Source: Herbinix hemicellulosilytica
Lineage (GTDB): Bacteria > Bacillota > Clostridia > Lachnospirales > Lachnospiraceae
DNA length: 64,000 bases
Direction: 5' to 3'
Assembly: GCF_002904165.1 (NCBI RefSeq)
Contig: NZ_CVTD020000029.1
Span: forward strand, 1 to 64,000
Part shown: piece by piece, positions 35,501-43,913 of the stretch
Position numbering within the stretch: the stretch's first letter is position 1
Layout: each line of letters opens with the position of its first letter
Notes under the pieces: model-generated
Told to the model about the DNA's origin: nothing
Seen by the model: the letters and a program-made list of their open reading frames with translations, nothing else
The model's database searches: none
Made by a program: the position numbers and the translations under genes

Positions 35501-36654
35501 TCCTTGGCATTTGCTACCAAGTATATGACAGTGATGGATGGAATAACATCAAAACCTATAATCCAAACATCATAAAGGACATTAAAATTGATGATAAGGA
35601 TAAGCCTTTGTGGTTTAGGGTAAGGCATATAAGATTGTTTATAGACTATATTAATACCTTAAAGGACCCAGCAGTAAAGAGCATTACGGATAAAATTGCA
35701 GAAATCAAGAAAAATTGTGAGTATGGCGGATTCATGCTTCCTATTTCTCCGATAACGAATATACTGCAAAAGTATTGTAATGAACTGGAGAACTCAACTG
35801 ATTACGAAAAGATGACTATATCAGGTACAGGGACTATGGTTTCCTATATAAATACATTAGCATACAAGTTAAAAGATGGAGATTTTAGTGGAGCATATAA
35901 GCGAATTGAAGAAATTCTTGATGCCTGCGGATTAGAGCCTATTGAGAACAATGAGTTAAAGTGGGCTAATGATAGAGGAATAATAGGTGAGTATAAGGCT
36001 ATTTATAAGAATTTTACTTCTATCATTGACTGTTATAAGAAATTACCTGAAAGCAAAAGGTGGGTTGATTATTTTTCAAATGCACCAGAAAAATTAAGGA
36101 ATCATACCGAGGTGAAGAATTTAAGCAACTGTATTAAGGAAATAGAGTTATTTGTTAACGGCGGTCTTGAACAAGAGATTGAAGATAACGAGCCTGTTAT
36201 GCTGAGTAAGCCTGATGAATTTTTGGCGCTTCTTAAAAAGAGTGTAGAAGATATGCAGCAGTATGTAGGGCTTATTGAAGGTTATAAAACAAATGTAATG
36301 AATTTAGCAAGGACAAAGAAGAATGAGTTTTATGATAATTTGCTGATAAGTACCATAGATAAGATATGCAGAGTACAGGGGAAACCTCCCGTATCCGCAC
36401 AAATAAATACGGAAGAGTACCCAAAAGAGGAAACTTATGCTGCCACAAAAGAAGCAATACAGAATAAAATGAATTTGCTTGCAAGTGAAGGTGAATCATT
36501 CTTTAAAAACTCACCATTGATTAGGAAAACTACCTTTAGTTTCTTTAAGCAGGTAGTAGAAAAGGATGGGGATATTAACTGGGATGACTACCTTGAGGAA
36601 AAGCGTGAGTTAGAAGCAATAAAACTCATTCGGACAAAGGTTGAGGTACTGTGA
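32593..36654 (+). CDS. Very large P-loop ATPase of the defence operon
   Basis: 1,353 residues from ATG 32593 (GGAGG 7 nt upstream; ATG 32587 abuts it). Near the N-terminus is a Walker A loop, SKWGVGKSRIG (about 47-57), and a Walker B-like HFLIVCDELETAGE (about 196-209) with catalytic-looking DE. The remaining 1,100 residues are helical with long charged, coiled-coil-like stretches and no recognised nuclease motif. Size and single N-terminal ATPase recall BrxC-type or MADS-type large ATPases, but motifs are not close enough for assignment. Probably the platform that couples recognition of unmethylated DNA to the effectors. Confidence 0.75.
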   Translation: MSIWAPFGTSDFPLNQPMVGQKEFYEIFKGFTKTMKSAGMATIFPLISKWGVGKSRIGFELISEPLGMDKGWIINEDGVQKEVRIFKPNFEDKVLPLYIRYSQMCHPDLIGDNWVAYGIYTALSYLSRESDGSIQGKIMEAIQDALSPVGFDRSILGDLLQVDRVNLNELVINKEKLDELTRKGMEYVKQFGIEHFLIVCDELETAGEIAKYGIEKEKELVNKIDGEAIQVITSAIKHEDPRKKYPEVSYLLLCSTVIGGSIQGIGALDRRTEMYEMLQNSFADISDYIAYLNKKGMIPDYPKGLIEAAYTIAGGNFGWFNVIMHNVDQKMEDSSVKKETGYIFETILNSSNRFKESLIDKPAFDYIQCDDRFRQTIKHALLEQIPKKKTNYSAEEINAMMDAKAEDGEKLFKEFYCVKLEKDDLAVYLNSQGYKRETGDIFVNNFGSSFDLGILLRSLKTFSLNVKENEYIVGKEEETFLDQVRMLYPKDDIEESARYIYGYILEKIEKEDIKEAEYIGPNFAYLSRLDKRYRVEKDDFGYVPDTEKNKEIEALVKERSKNRKEEVKRVLSGACRALEINYPEENFYTINGVECVRTKVEGGPYLDVHEDRIVDIIWGKDEDRLKDALLDSRLLKEGVHPVIVISDSVISAEYTDKFVKEKYEGIGKCLIFVNITRLQKDILEVMSIDKDILDIRENRNVITSTFRDRIRKIRDHFNLKAREWFEKLDEEGWILRPIIYKKHDEKQIALLSKAYKQMLIHGIDFEELGSKKDVRLSDAEYTELKNVLKSTAIGRMNEGKGYKETGLFIHEDENRYSINIPACMNRILKFNGNSNKSMADYSNKFFFSLIHEVKPKRILEQWIEFMMGLNLLLKTKDGFIERISNYELDGRYSVVKKWLEDDCKKEIDSMKKVINGPYLDVLEKNQVPYYKVQLQEAEKIKDSINVDKLSEKDNKNMENFRDVISKIEKFLGICYQVYDSDGWNNIKTYNPNIIKDIKIDDKDKPLWFRVRHIRLFIDYINTLKDPAVKSITDKIAEIKKNCEYGGFMLPISPITNILQKYCNELENSTDYEKMTISGTGTMVSYINTLAYKLKDGDFSGAYKRIEEILDACGLEPIENNELKWANDRGIIGEYKAIYKNFTSIIDCYKKLPESKRWVDYFSNAPEKLRNHTEVKNLSNCIKEIELFVNGGLEQEIEDNEPVMLSKPDEFLALLKKSVEDMQQYVGLIEGYKTNVMNLARTKKNEFYDNLLISTIDKICRVQGKPPVSAQINTEEYPKEETYAATKEAIQNKMNLLASEGESFFKNSPLIRKTTFSFFKQVVEKDGDINWDDYLEEKRELEAIKLIRTKVEVL

Positions 36655-37454
36655 TGGCTGTTCAAATACTTGATGAATATAAGAATAGAACAGAATACAG
36701 GCTTCTTAAGGATTTTTATGACTGCCAGGTAGCCCAGATGAATTCACTGCAAACTGGGGTTTTAGTTCTGCCTGGAATTCTATTAAGTAAACTAAACAAA
36801 CAACAGTTAGACCTACTTAATACATGGCTAGAGGATAATAAAAACCAGTTAATACTTACACCTTCCTGGGCCGAAATGAATTTAAAGGAAATCCTTCACT
36901 CATCGGTAGATATAAGAATAAATAGAACAGATGATAATTATGAGGGAATTCCGATAGGCTTTTTGATTGATACCACTGTAAAAGATGTTATATTTCAACA
37001 AAATGGGAAGAAATTTGGGATTCATTACAGGAAGAATACGGGAACAGGTCTAGTAACGGTAGTCACTCTACCGTTATTGGACTATAAAATGATTCAGTTA
37101 GAAGATAAATTAAAGGCTCTTTTTAATTCCCTGCTCCTTGCTGAGGATGTTAAACAAGAATCCTTGGTAGAAACAAAAGATTTTATATTAGATGATATTC
37201 ATATTTATTTGATTATCCTGACAGGGGCTGGTATTGACTTAAGTCAGTGTCTGTCAAGTATAATTCATAAATATTTTGGAGTTTTCATTGATGAAGAAAC
37301 TGCCAAGCAAGGATATCAAGACCTGGTAGCAAATCAATATATTAACGAGAATGGATTGTTAAGCAAGGGTATGACTGTAGTTAAAGAAAGGAAATTGAAA
37401 TCCTTTATCAATGCTGTAAAACAAAGGGGAGAAAAAGAAGATGGATGGATTTAA
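36654..37454 (+). CDS. Defence-operon protein of unknown function C
   Basis: 266 residues from ATG 36654, which overlaps the ATPase stop by one base (TGATG) with GAGGT 7 nt upstream. Contains a PGILLSKLNKQQLDLLNTWLEDN region and a VTLPLLDYKMI segment, recalling Rossmann-like or GATase-like folds, but nothing definite. Its end overlaps the next gene by 14 bp. Likely a subunit of the same complex. Confidence 0.6.
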   Translation: MAVQILDEYKNRTEYRLLKDFYDCQVAQMNSLQTGVLVLPGILLSKLNKQQLDLLNTWLEDNKNQLILTPSWAEMNLKEILHSSVDIRINRTDDNYEGIPIGFLIDTTVKDVIFQQNGKKFGIHYRKNTGTGLVTVVTLPLLDYKMIQLEDKLKALFNSLLLAEDVKQESLVETKDFILDDIHIYLIILTGAGIDLSQCLSSIIHKYFGVFIDEETAKQGYQDLVANQYINENGLLSKGMTVVKERKLKSFINAVKQRGEKEDGWI

Positions 37455-38601
37455 AGAAAATAGTACTCCAATATCCCAAAGCATAGTGGCTAATATTCAA
37501 TTAGGTCTTCCAGCCACAGTTTCCAGGTTATCATCCAAAATGCGGTTTATTGATAAAATAGCCCCTGCCTTAAAGGAAAGTGGGGTGGTTAGGAATATAG
37601 ATTTAATAGCCCCTCTCACTATCAAGGCATCAGGTATTGCGGCAACCAATAGGACTTCCAGTGCATTTGGCGGAATGTTATATGTTGCTGGGGCAGTAAG
37701 GCAGGACATACTCATAAGTGAAGGTTCTATTTATAAAACAAGACAGGAAAGTATCGTTGATGTAGATGAGATAGATGACCTGGATAATCAGAAAAAGTTG
37801 AAGTTTATAGATATTATCAATGTCTATAAATTACTTGAGGATTTAATGGAAGATGATGAAAAGCCTGAACTCGTTTTGGTTGATGTACCTTTAGTACTTG
37901 AGCGTTCGGATGCTCCCCTTGAAGATAGAAAGGAAATTATAAGAATTTATGATAGATGCAGGGAGACCATTAAGTTTTTCTGGGATAAATATAAGGATAT
38001 GGTATATCCATTTAATGAAAATGGAATTAAAATCGCATCAGTGGGAACAAAAAGGTTTGGTGCAATTATATATGCTCTGACTGAGGATAATTTAGTCTAT
38101 ATTCCAGATGATGTGGACAATAGTATAATTAAAAAGATGGAAGAACTAATGCCCAAAATTCAAGATGTAGGTATTAAAAGGCTGCTAACAGGTATTCTTG
38201 TAAAAAGAACAAGGACAGCAGCATTTCAATATGATGGATTAAATAAGGATAACAGGCTGGAGCCTGAAACTTTACGAGATGTGGGATTAATAGGCATGCA
38301 TATTAAGGCGGGAAACACTACACCGCCACTTTTGGTAGAAGTATTAGGCAGCGTAAAAGATTGGTCATCTGAAATGCTGGATGAACTGGCTTCTCAAATT
38401 ATATCCCTGATTGCATTTGACCAGAAAAAAGCACTGCCACTGCCATTATGGTATGCCAAATATGCTTTAAAGCCTGTCGAGGCCACAAATAATGGGAAAA
38501 ATGTGATTTTAGAATACTATAAAACACAAGCCAGGGAGATGCTCCAAAGTGAGGCATTGGAGAGCATTTGGAAAGAAGATTTGGATGTGTTTGAGGATTA
38601 A
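37441..38601 (+). CDS. NurA-position protein, HerA partner
   Basis: 386 residues. It lies directly before the HerA gene, the place and size usual for the 5'-3' nuclease NurA. The C-terminal part (LPLPLWYAKYALKPVE) is reminiscent of NurA C-termini, and LVLVDVPLVLERSD offers acidic residues, but the diagnostic N-terminal VDGS motif is not visible. The NurA call therefore rests mainly on context. Starts within the preceding gene after AGGGGAG. Confidence 0.5.
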   Translation: MDGFKENSTPISQSIVANIQLGLPATVSRLSSKMRFIDKIAPALKESGVVRNIDLIAPLTIKASGIAATNRTSSAFGGMLYVAGAVRQDILISEGSIYKTRQESIVDVDEIDDLDNQKKLKFIDIINVYKLLEDLMEDDEKPELVLVDVPLVLERSDAPLEDRKEIIRIYDRCRETIKFFWDKYKDMVYPFNENGIKIASVGTKRFGAIIYALTEDNLVYIPDDVDNSIIKKMEELMPKIQDVGIKRLLTGILVKRTRTAAFQYDGLNKDNRLEPETLRDVGLIGMHIKAGNTTPPLLVEVLGSVKDWSSEMLDELASQIISLIAFDQKKALPLPLWYAKYALKPVEATNNGKNVILEYYKTQAREMLQSEALESIWKEDLDVFED

Positions 38602-38617
38602 AGAGAAGGGGTGATTG

Positions 38618-40306
38618 ATGGTGGATAAATACATAGGTAAACTTATCGGCAATACAGGCAATCCTAATGATTTAAAGATTGCTCTCGAAAACAGTTTTTC
38701 TGCTAAAAGAGGAGAGTTTGTAAAAATCAAGCATAGAGAATCGGAAGAAGATGGGGATACATATGTTCTCGGGAGAATTGTATCCATATCCAGAAGCAAT
38801 ATTCTATATAACTCCAATATGGGGGAGGGGCTGTCATCTCTTGAGATACTACCAGGTGCACAAGTTACTGGGGAGACTTTATTTGGGACCATAGAACTGG
38901 TGGGATACAGGGATAACTATGGGCAGATAAAAATACCCAGGCGACCCCTTAACCCAGGGGAAAAGGTATATGGTGTTGACTATGAGTTTTTGTCAAAGTT
39001 TTATAAGTTTGATGAGAATACAAGCATTAACATAGGTAATTTGATTGGATACGACAAGGGAAGTAATATAGTCCCTGTTTATCTCGATGTAAACAAACTG
39101 GTTACAGAACATTTGGCTGTGCTGGCAATGACAGGTTCAGGGAAATCATATACTGTGGGTAGAATTATTGAGAGGCTTGTAGCAGAAATGAATGGTACAG
39201 TAGTTGTATTTGATGTTCATGGAGAATATGGCAAAGCGTTTGAAAAGGGAGAGATACATTTTAATAACAATCTTGATTTTATTGAGGATGAGAGGGAAAA
39301 GAAGAGTATTCAAAGGATTCAGGAAAATTTAATAAAAATGCAGAATGCAGGTGGTGGAATAAAAGTTTATACTCCCCAGATTGATTCCTTTGATTATAAG
39401 TATAGTGGGAAAAATCATCACTTAGCCCTGCAATTCGACAGATTCGATATGGATGATTTATCTTCCATTCTTCCCGGTTTGACAGAAGCCCAGGAAAGAG
39501 TATTAGATGTTGCAATCAGGTATTGGAAAGCAAAATATAATCATCCACCAAGAGATATTCAGGATTTAACATATCTACTCTCTGATGAACAGGGGCTTGA
39601 GGAACTAAAGAATTGGGACAATTTGACTGAAGGTGAAGCCAAAGCACTGAATAATAGAAGTGCGGCAGTGGCTTCTATGAAATTAACCCGAGTGATAAAT
39701 GAAGCAAAGAGTTTTTACACAAGGTCTATAGGTGAGCCTACAGATATTTATGATATGATTGGCGAAAAGGGAAATAACGTGGGAAGGCTTGTTATAATAG
39801 ATTTACAAGGCTTATCTGATGATGCTAAACAAATTATAACAGCACTAATATCCAGTGAGATTATGAGGGCAGCATCGGATAAGAAAAGACAGATAAGGCC
39901 CTGTTTCCTTGTTTATGAAGAAGGGCATAATTTTGCACCAGCAGGCATCCCAAGTATATCTAAAAAAATTATTAAGAAGATTGCAGCAGAAGGAAGAAAG
40001 TTTGGTACTGGCTTTGCGATTATTTCTCAAAGACCGTCAAAATTGGACCCTGATGTTACGTCGCAATGTAATACAATAATTACAATGAGATTAAAGAATC
40101 CAGATGACCAGAGGTTTATAGCAAGAACGTCAGATATGTTTTCATCATCTGATATTGAAGAATTGCCATCTTTATCAACGGGAGAAGCGTTGATAAATGG
40201 TAGGTCAATACCTGCACCACTGTTAGTAAAAGTTGGGACAAAAGCACTTATACATGGTGGTGAATCCCCTGAAGTTATCAAGGAATGGGGAGCATTCAAT
40301 GAATAA
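38618..40306 (+). CDS. herA: HerA-family hexameric DNA translocase
   Basis: 562 residues. An N-terminal HAS-barrel-like beta domain (about 1-125) precedes a RecA/FtsK-type motor with Walker A LAMTGSGKSYTVGRI (about 170-184), DVHGEYG (about 201-207), Walker B-like RLVIIDLQGL (about 388-397), the second acidic motif FLVYEEGHNF (about 429-438) and an arginine-rich GTGFAIISQRPSKLD region. HerA hexamers move double-stranded DNA into associated nucleases. ATG 38618 follows AGAAGGGG. It overlaps the next gene by 8 bp. Confidence 0.9.
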   Translation: MVDKYIGKLIGNTGNPNDLKIALENSFSAKRGEFVKIKHRESEEDGDTYVLGRIVSISRSNILYNSNMGEGLSSLEILPGAQVTGETLFGTIELVGYRDNYGQIKIPRRPLNPGEKVYGVDYEFLSKFYKFDENTSINIGNLIGYDKGSNIVPVYLDVNKLVTEHLAVLAMTGSGKSYTVGRIIERLVAEMNGTVVVFDVHGEYGKAFEKGEIHFNNNLDFIEDEREKKSIQRIQENLIKMQNAGGGIKVYTPQIDSFDYKYSGKNHHLALQFDRFDMDDLSSILPGLTEAQERVLDVAIRYWKAKYNHPPRDIQDLTYLLSDEQGLEELKNWDNLTEGEAKALNNRSAAVASMKLTRVINEAKSFYTRSIGEPTDIYDMIGEKGNNVGRLVIIDLQGLSDDAKQIITALISSEIMRAASDKKRQIRPCFLVYEEGHNFAPAGIPSISKKIIKKIAAEGRKFGTGFAIISQRPSKLDPDVTSQCNTIITMRLKNPDDQRFIARTSDMFSSSDIEELPSLSTGEALINGRSIPAPLLVKVGTKALIHGGESPEVIKEWGAFNE

Positions 40307-40940
40307 GGAAACAATCATTGACTTCATAAAAAAAGAATTTAAAGAAGGTAAAATTAGAAACGAAATGTTCCCTATGATGACAAAATTCGGAGTGAGGGAC
40401 TATTCAGAAACTGTTCATACCATAGGCCTTAATTACATAACTGCTATAGGAAGATTTGTTGAGGGGGTTGCATCTCTTTCGGAATGTCCTGTATATCCAT
40501 ATTCTGAAAGAAGCCACTACGGACAAATGGTTGCAGAGAGCCAGGCCAGTTACGAAATAAAAGTTAACGAAGTAAGACCAGATTCTATTTGGTATTCGAA
40601 AGAGGATAATAGCCCTATATTGATTTGTGAATTTGAAAGATATGAAAAGAATAGACGAAAAGATTTAAAAATCAAGGAAAAGATACAAAATCTGCTTCTT
40701 GCTTACCACCAGTTGGGCGGGAATGTACCTATTATATTGTTTGTATATTGGAGTTATGCTGGGGAGAATCCAGAAGATATTGAAGAATGCATATCAATAC
40801 TGGATAATGGCTTTAAGAAAAATGATGGTACCTACGTACGAGGAATAAATGCTTTAAAAACGACCTATCTGGTTTATCGTTGTGTTGCTTCAGGTAATGT
40901 TGATAATTTAACACTAAATCAATGGGTAGAGGTAGGTTAA
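40299..40940 (+). CDS. Possible PD-(D/E)XK-like nuclease 1
   Basis: 213 residues from ATG 40299, overlapping HerA by 8 bp. Core DSIWYSKEDNSPILICEFERYEK resembles the beta-hairpin of PD-(D/E)XK nucleases (Asp, then Glu-x-Glu instead of Glu-x-Lys). Another operon protein at 43294 has a very similar core. The nuclease call is tentative. Overlap with HerA suggests it could be an effector fed by the translocase. Confidence 0.5.
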   Translation: MNKETIIDFIKKEFKEGKIRNEMFPMMTKFGVRDYSETVHTIGLNYITAIGRFVEGVASLSECPVYPYSERSHYGQMVAESQASYEIKVNEVRPDSIWYSKEDNSPILICEFERYEKNRRKDLKIKEKIQNLLLAYHQLGGNVPIILFVYWSYAGENPEDIEECISILDNGFKKNDGTYVRGINALKTTYLVYRCVASGNVDNLTLNQWVEVG

Positions 40941-40942
40941 TT

Positions 40943-42403
40943 ATGAAGAAAAAAGCAGTTAATTTTCATCCGCAAGTAGATTTGAGTATAGGGGATAAGT
41001 ATTTGCTAAAAGAATTTATTGATGAAGGTTCTTTTGGTTATGTATGGAAAGCAATAAACCTTGAAAATAGGCAAACAGTGGCGCTCAAAATACCAAAGGA
41101 CCAGGAACGAGGAGACAACACCTTATCGGAAGGAAAAGAATTCATCGGGAGTCATCACCCAAATGTTATTTCTATATACTGGATGGGACGTGTGGATGGG
41201 GTTTTCCTGATAGAAATGGAGTACTTTAACGGGCATAAACTATCAGACGAGTTATGTGAAACTGGATTTAAGAGTCCCAGAACTTTTGAAGAAATATATA
41301 ACTTGTTTTTTCAAATACTAGATGGTGTAGAATATATACATTCAAAGAAAATATGTCATGGAGACATTAAACCTCAAAATATATTGACAGATGGGAAAAT
41401 TGCAAAAATAACCGATTTTGGTACAAGTAAACTGATTGAAGATTTATTTATAAAAACAATTGATGGTGGAGGCACCTGGGCTTATATGGCTCCAGAAGTG
41501 GCTGGGTCTAACCGCAGGTATCTTAACTCGGATATATATGCATTAGGAGTGCTTTTATACAAGTTTTTAACTGGCAGGACTCCTCATGAAACTGCCAATC
41601 AATTAATTAATAATATGCCTTACCCAAAACCAAGGGAGATAAATGATAATATACCCGAATTAGTTGAAGAAATTATTATAAAATTACTTAAAAGAAACCC
41701 TGAAGAAAGATATCAGAATGTGAGGGAAGTAAAAAGGGATTTCGAAGAGGTATTAAGGAATGGAAATAGCAATATTATTTCTTACAATGAGCGGGTTGAA
41801 GTAAGATATGAGGATACTGATTGGGTAGAAAGAGTAATCCGATACTATAAGAATAAAGAATTTGATAAGGCAGAACTACTGCTAAAAACGGAGTATGAGA
41901 ATGGAAATAAATCTGCTGACATACTATATCATACTGCTTATACATATTTTCTGCAGGGTAGATATTTCGACAGTATGGATGTGTTAAACGGCATAAATAT
42001 TAAGGAGATAGAGGATGTCAGAAGAGAGGCTATAGAAGATAACCTTTTATACTTAAAAGGAAAATTATTTTTTGAACTAAAAAGATATGAGGAAGCAGTC
42101 AAAGTTTATGAAAAATTGGTATCAAGGAATCCAGATGACTTGAACTATAGATATAAACTAGCATGTGCTTATGGCTTAAATAATGAACAGGAAAAATCCA
42201 TAGAGATTCTGGAGGATATTAATAAAAAGACTCCTGGAATGCTCTATATAGTAAAAAAACTTGGTCACGCATACGACCAGAGAAAAGACTTTAAAAAGGC
42301 AAGGGCTTATTTTAATTATGCCATACGCTTAGACCCGAATGACACGCTGATTAGGAGCAGGCTGGAGGAATATAGTAAGTATTTAAGTTATCTTGGGTAT
42401 TAG
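40943..42403 (+). CDS. Hanks-type Ser/Thr protein kinase with TPR-like C-terminus
   Basis: 486 residues. Complete kinase domain (about 15-275): Gly-rich loop IDEGSFGYVWKA, VAIK-equivalent VALKIPK, catalytic loop CHGDIKPQNIL, DFG in ITDFGTSKL and APE in MAPEVAGS. The C-terminal 190 residues contain helical repeats (YHTAYTYFLQGRYFDSMDVL, LACAYGLNNEQEKSIEIL) typical of TPRs. No transmembrane segment, so a soluble signalling kinase. It begins 2 bp after the previous gene. A kinase inside a methylase-centred operon is also known from BREX type 2 (PglW) and related systems. Confidence 0.9.
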   Translation: MKKKAVNFHPQVDLSIGDKYLLKEFIDEGSFGYVWKAINLENRQTVALKIPKDQERGDNTLSEGKEFIGSHHPNVISIYWMGRVDGVFLIEMEYFNGHKLSDELCETGFKSPRTFEEIYNLFFQILDGVEYIHSKKICHGDIKPQNILTDGKIAKITDFGTSKLIEDLFIKTIDGGGTWAYMAPEVAGSNRRYLNSDIYALGVLLYKFLTGRTPHETANQLINNMPYPKPREINDNIPELVEEIIIKLLKRNPEERYQNVREVKRDFEEVLRNGNSNIISYNERVEVRYEDTDWVERVIRYYKNKEFDKAELLLKTEYENGNKSADILYHTAYTYFLQGRYFDSMDVLNGINIKEIEDVRREAIEDNLLYLKGKLFFELKRYEEAVKVYEKLVSRNPDDLNYRYKLACAYGLNNEQEKSIEILEDINKKTPGMLYIVKKLGHAYDQRKDFKKARAYFNYAIRLDPNDTLIRSRLEEYSKYLSYLGY

Positions 42404-42512
42404 GGTGAGTTATTTAGGTTTGGTAGAAACCAAGTTTCATAAATATATAAGAAAATCTTAAAAGTGTGAATTAGGTTAGTAGTATTAAAAAAATAATATT
42501 GAGGGGATGAGC

Positions 42513-43178
42513 ATGAATACAGTTTTTAAAAAGGAAATTGAGGATATAAGTGCTTCATACGATTTGCTGGAGGACAGTTTAGAAAATCTCAAAAATAAAA
42601 TCCTGCAAGAGTATATACCTGATTGCAGTAAGAATGGTCAAGTTGAAGAAATACAAAACGCATTACAAGTGCTAAAGCAGGTTGAAAGCCATATGAATGA
42701 ACTTGCTAAGTTGCGAAATTCTTATAATCAGGCATTTGGAAGTTATATTTATAGCAATAATGGAGAGGATACCGAAGAAATTGAAGAGGAAAACGAAAAA
42801 GACATAAAAGATGTGGCAGATAGAACAACATGGAAGAGAGAAAATGAGAATATAAGGATTGAAACGGTAAGACCTGACAAAAGCAGCAGTTACCCTAATA
42901 TTATACCAGTACATATTTTTGGAGAAATTGTTAAGACCATCATTGACCAATTTGCTCGATATAATAAGGATTATATAAAAACATCTACAATATCTTCACT
43001 ATTGAATGATAAAATCATGCAGGAAACAAATTATAAAAAGTCTCCTAAAACTTTGGTTTATAGTGTTATTAAAATTCTTATAAAAGAAGATATATTAGAA
43101 AATAAGGAGAATTATAAACGAGTATATATTTTGAAGAAAAGTCCTGAATACATATTGAAGTGGTTAAAGAATATTTAA
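42513..43178 (+). CDS. Coiled-coil / winged-helix-like protein
   Basis: 221 residues from ATG 42513 (GAGGGG 6 nt upstream). An N-terminal coiled coil (about 1-75) leads to an acidic linker (NGEDTEEIEEENEKDIKD) and a C-terminal domain that reads like a winged helix (TISSLLNDKIMQE...TLVYSVIKILIKEDIL). Possibly the operon regulator, or a phosphorylation target of the adjacent kinase. No family recognised. Confidence 0.55.
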   Translation: MNTVFKKEIEDISASYDLLEDSLENLKNKILQEYIPDCSKNGQVEEIQNALQVLKQVESHMNELAKLRNSYNQAFGSYIYSNNGEDTEEIEEENEKDIKDVADRTTWKRENENIRIETVRPDKSSSYPNIIPVHIFGEIVKTIIDQFARYNKDYIKTSTISSLLNDKIMQETNYKKSPKTLVYSVIKILIKEDILENKENYKRVYILKKSPEYILKWLKNI

Positions 43179-43293
43179 TAGTATGGACAAGATTATAAGA
43201 GTTATATTAAGGTGCCTGGGATATGATTAAATATGTGTGCGGGGTAGTATGACTACTATATTATTATAAAATGAATTATAGTGAGGTAACAAC

Positions 43294-43896
43294 ATGATTT
43301 CTGCTTCTATAGAAGATTTTATCAAGATGTTTAATTGGGGTATTATCACCAGAATGTACGGCAACTCTCATAGTTCCATTATTGGTCTTTTGTCAAGTGA
43401 ATGGATTAAAAAGTCTTCTGACCATTCTGTGTTGGATGGCGCTCCCTCTCCGTTTGTCGGCAAGGGAAGAAAAGGGCAAAAAAATGCAGATATCCTATTA
43501 TGCAAAGGTGATAAACCTTTTATAGTAGTTGAGGTTGAAACGATAGTGTCTAAATATTTGGAGAAGATAGATTCAATTGCTGCATATATGGAAAATACAA
43601 AAGATTATGATGGGTTTAGTTTTGGCCTGCTAGTTATGCTAAATTATACAAATGGTGCAGACAAGTATAAGCATAATTGGCATGATGCAAAAGAATATGC
43701 TATGAGTAAAGATATCCCCATTGCATTTGTTTCTTTTGAAAAGAGAAAGGCAGATTTGGGGGATACTGTTTTGGACCGTTTAAAAAGAAGAAATGAATAT
43801 TACCCGTGGGAAACCAGCAGCATTGATTACTGGATTTATGGAAGTGACAGAAAGATAATTGAAGGGAACTTACTGAAAAAGATAGAAAAATCCTAA
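43294..43896 (+). CDS. Possible PD-(D/E)XK-like nuclease 2
   Basis: 200 residues. The core KNADILLCKGDKPFIVVEVETI matches the Asp...Glu-x-Glu hairpin of the protein at 40299, and both look like variants of the PD-(D/E)XK fold. The rest is soluble mixed alpha/beta. Good Shine-Dalgarno (GTGAGG). The ADP-ribosylglycohydrolase starts 17 bp downstream. Nuclease activity is inference. Confidence 0.5.
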   Translation: MISASIEDFIKMFNWGIITRMYGNSHSSIIGLLSSEWIKKSSDHSVLDGAPSPFVGKGRKGQKNADILLCKGDKPFIVVEVETIVSKYLEKIDSIAAYMENTKDYDGFSFGLLVMLNYTNGADKYKHNWHDAKEYAMSKDIPIAFVSFEKRKADLGDTVLDRLKRRNEYYPWETSSIDYWIYGSDRKIIEGNLLKKIEKS

Positions 43897-43913
43897 TTAA
43901 GGAAGTGTATTTT

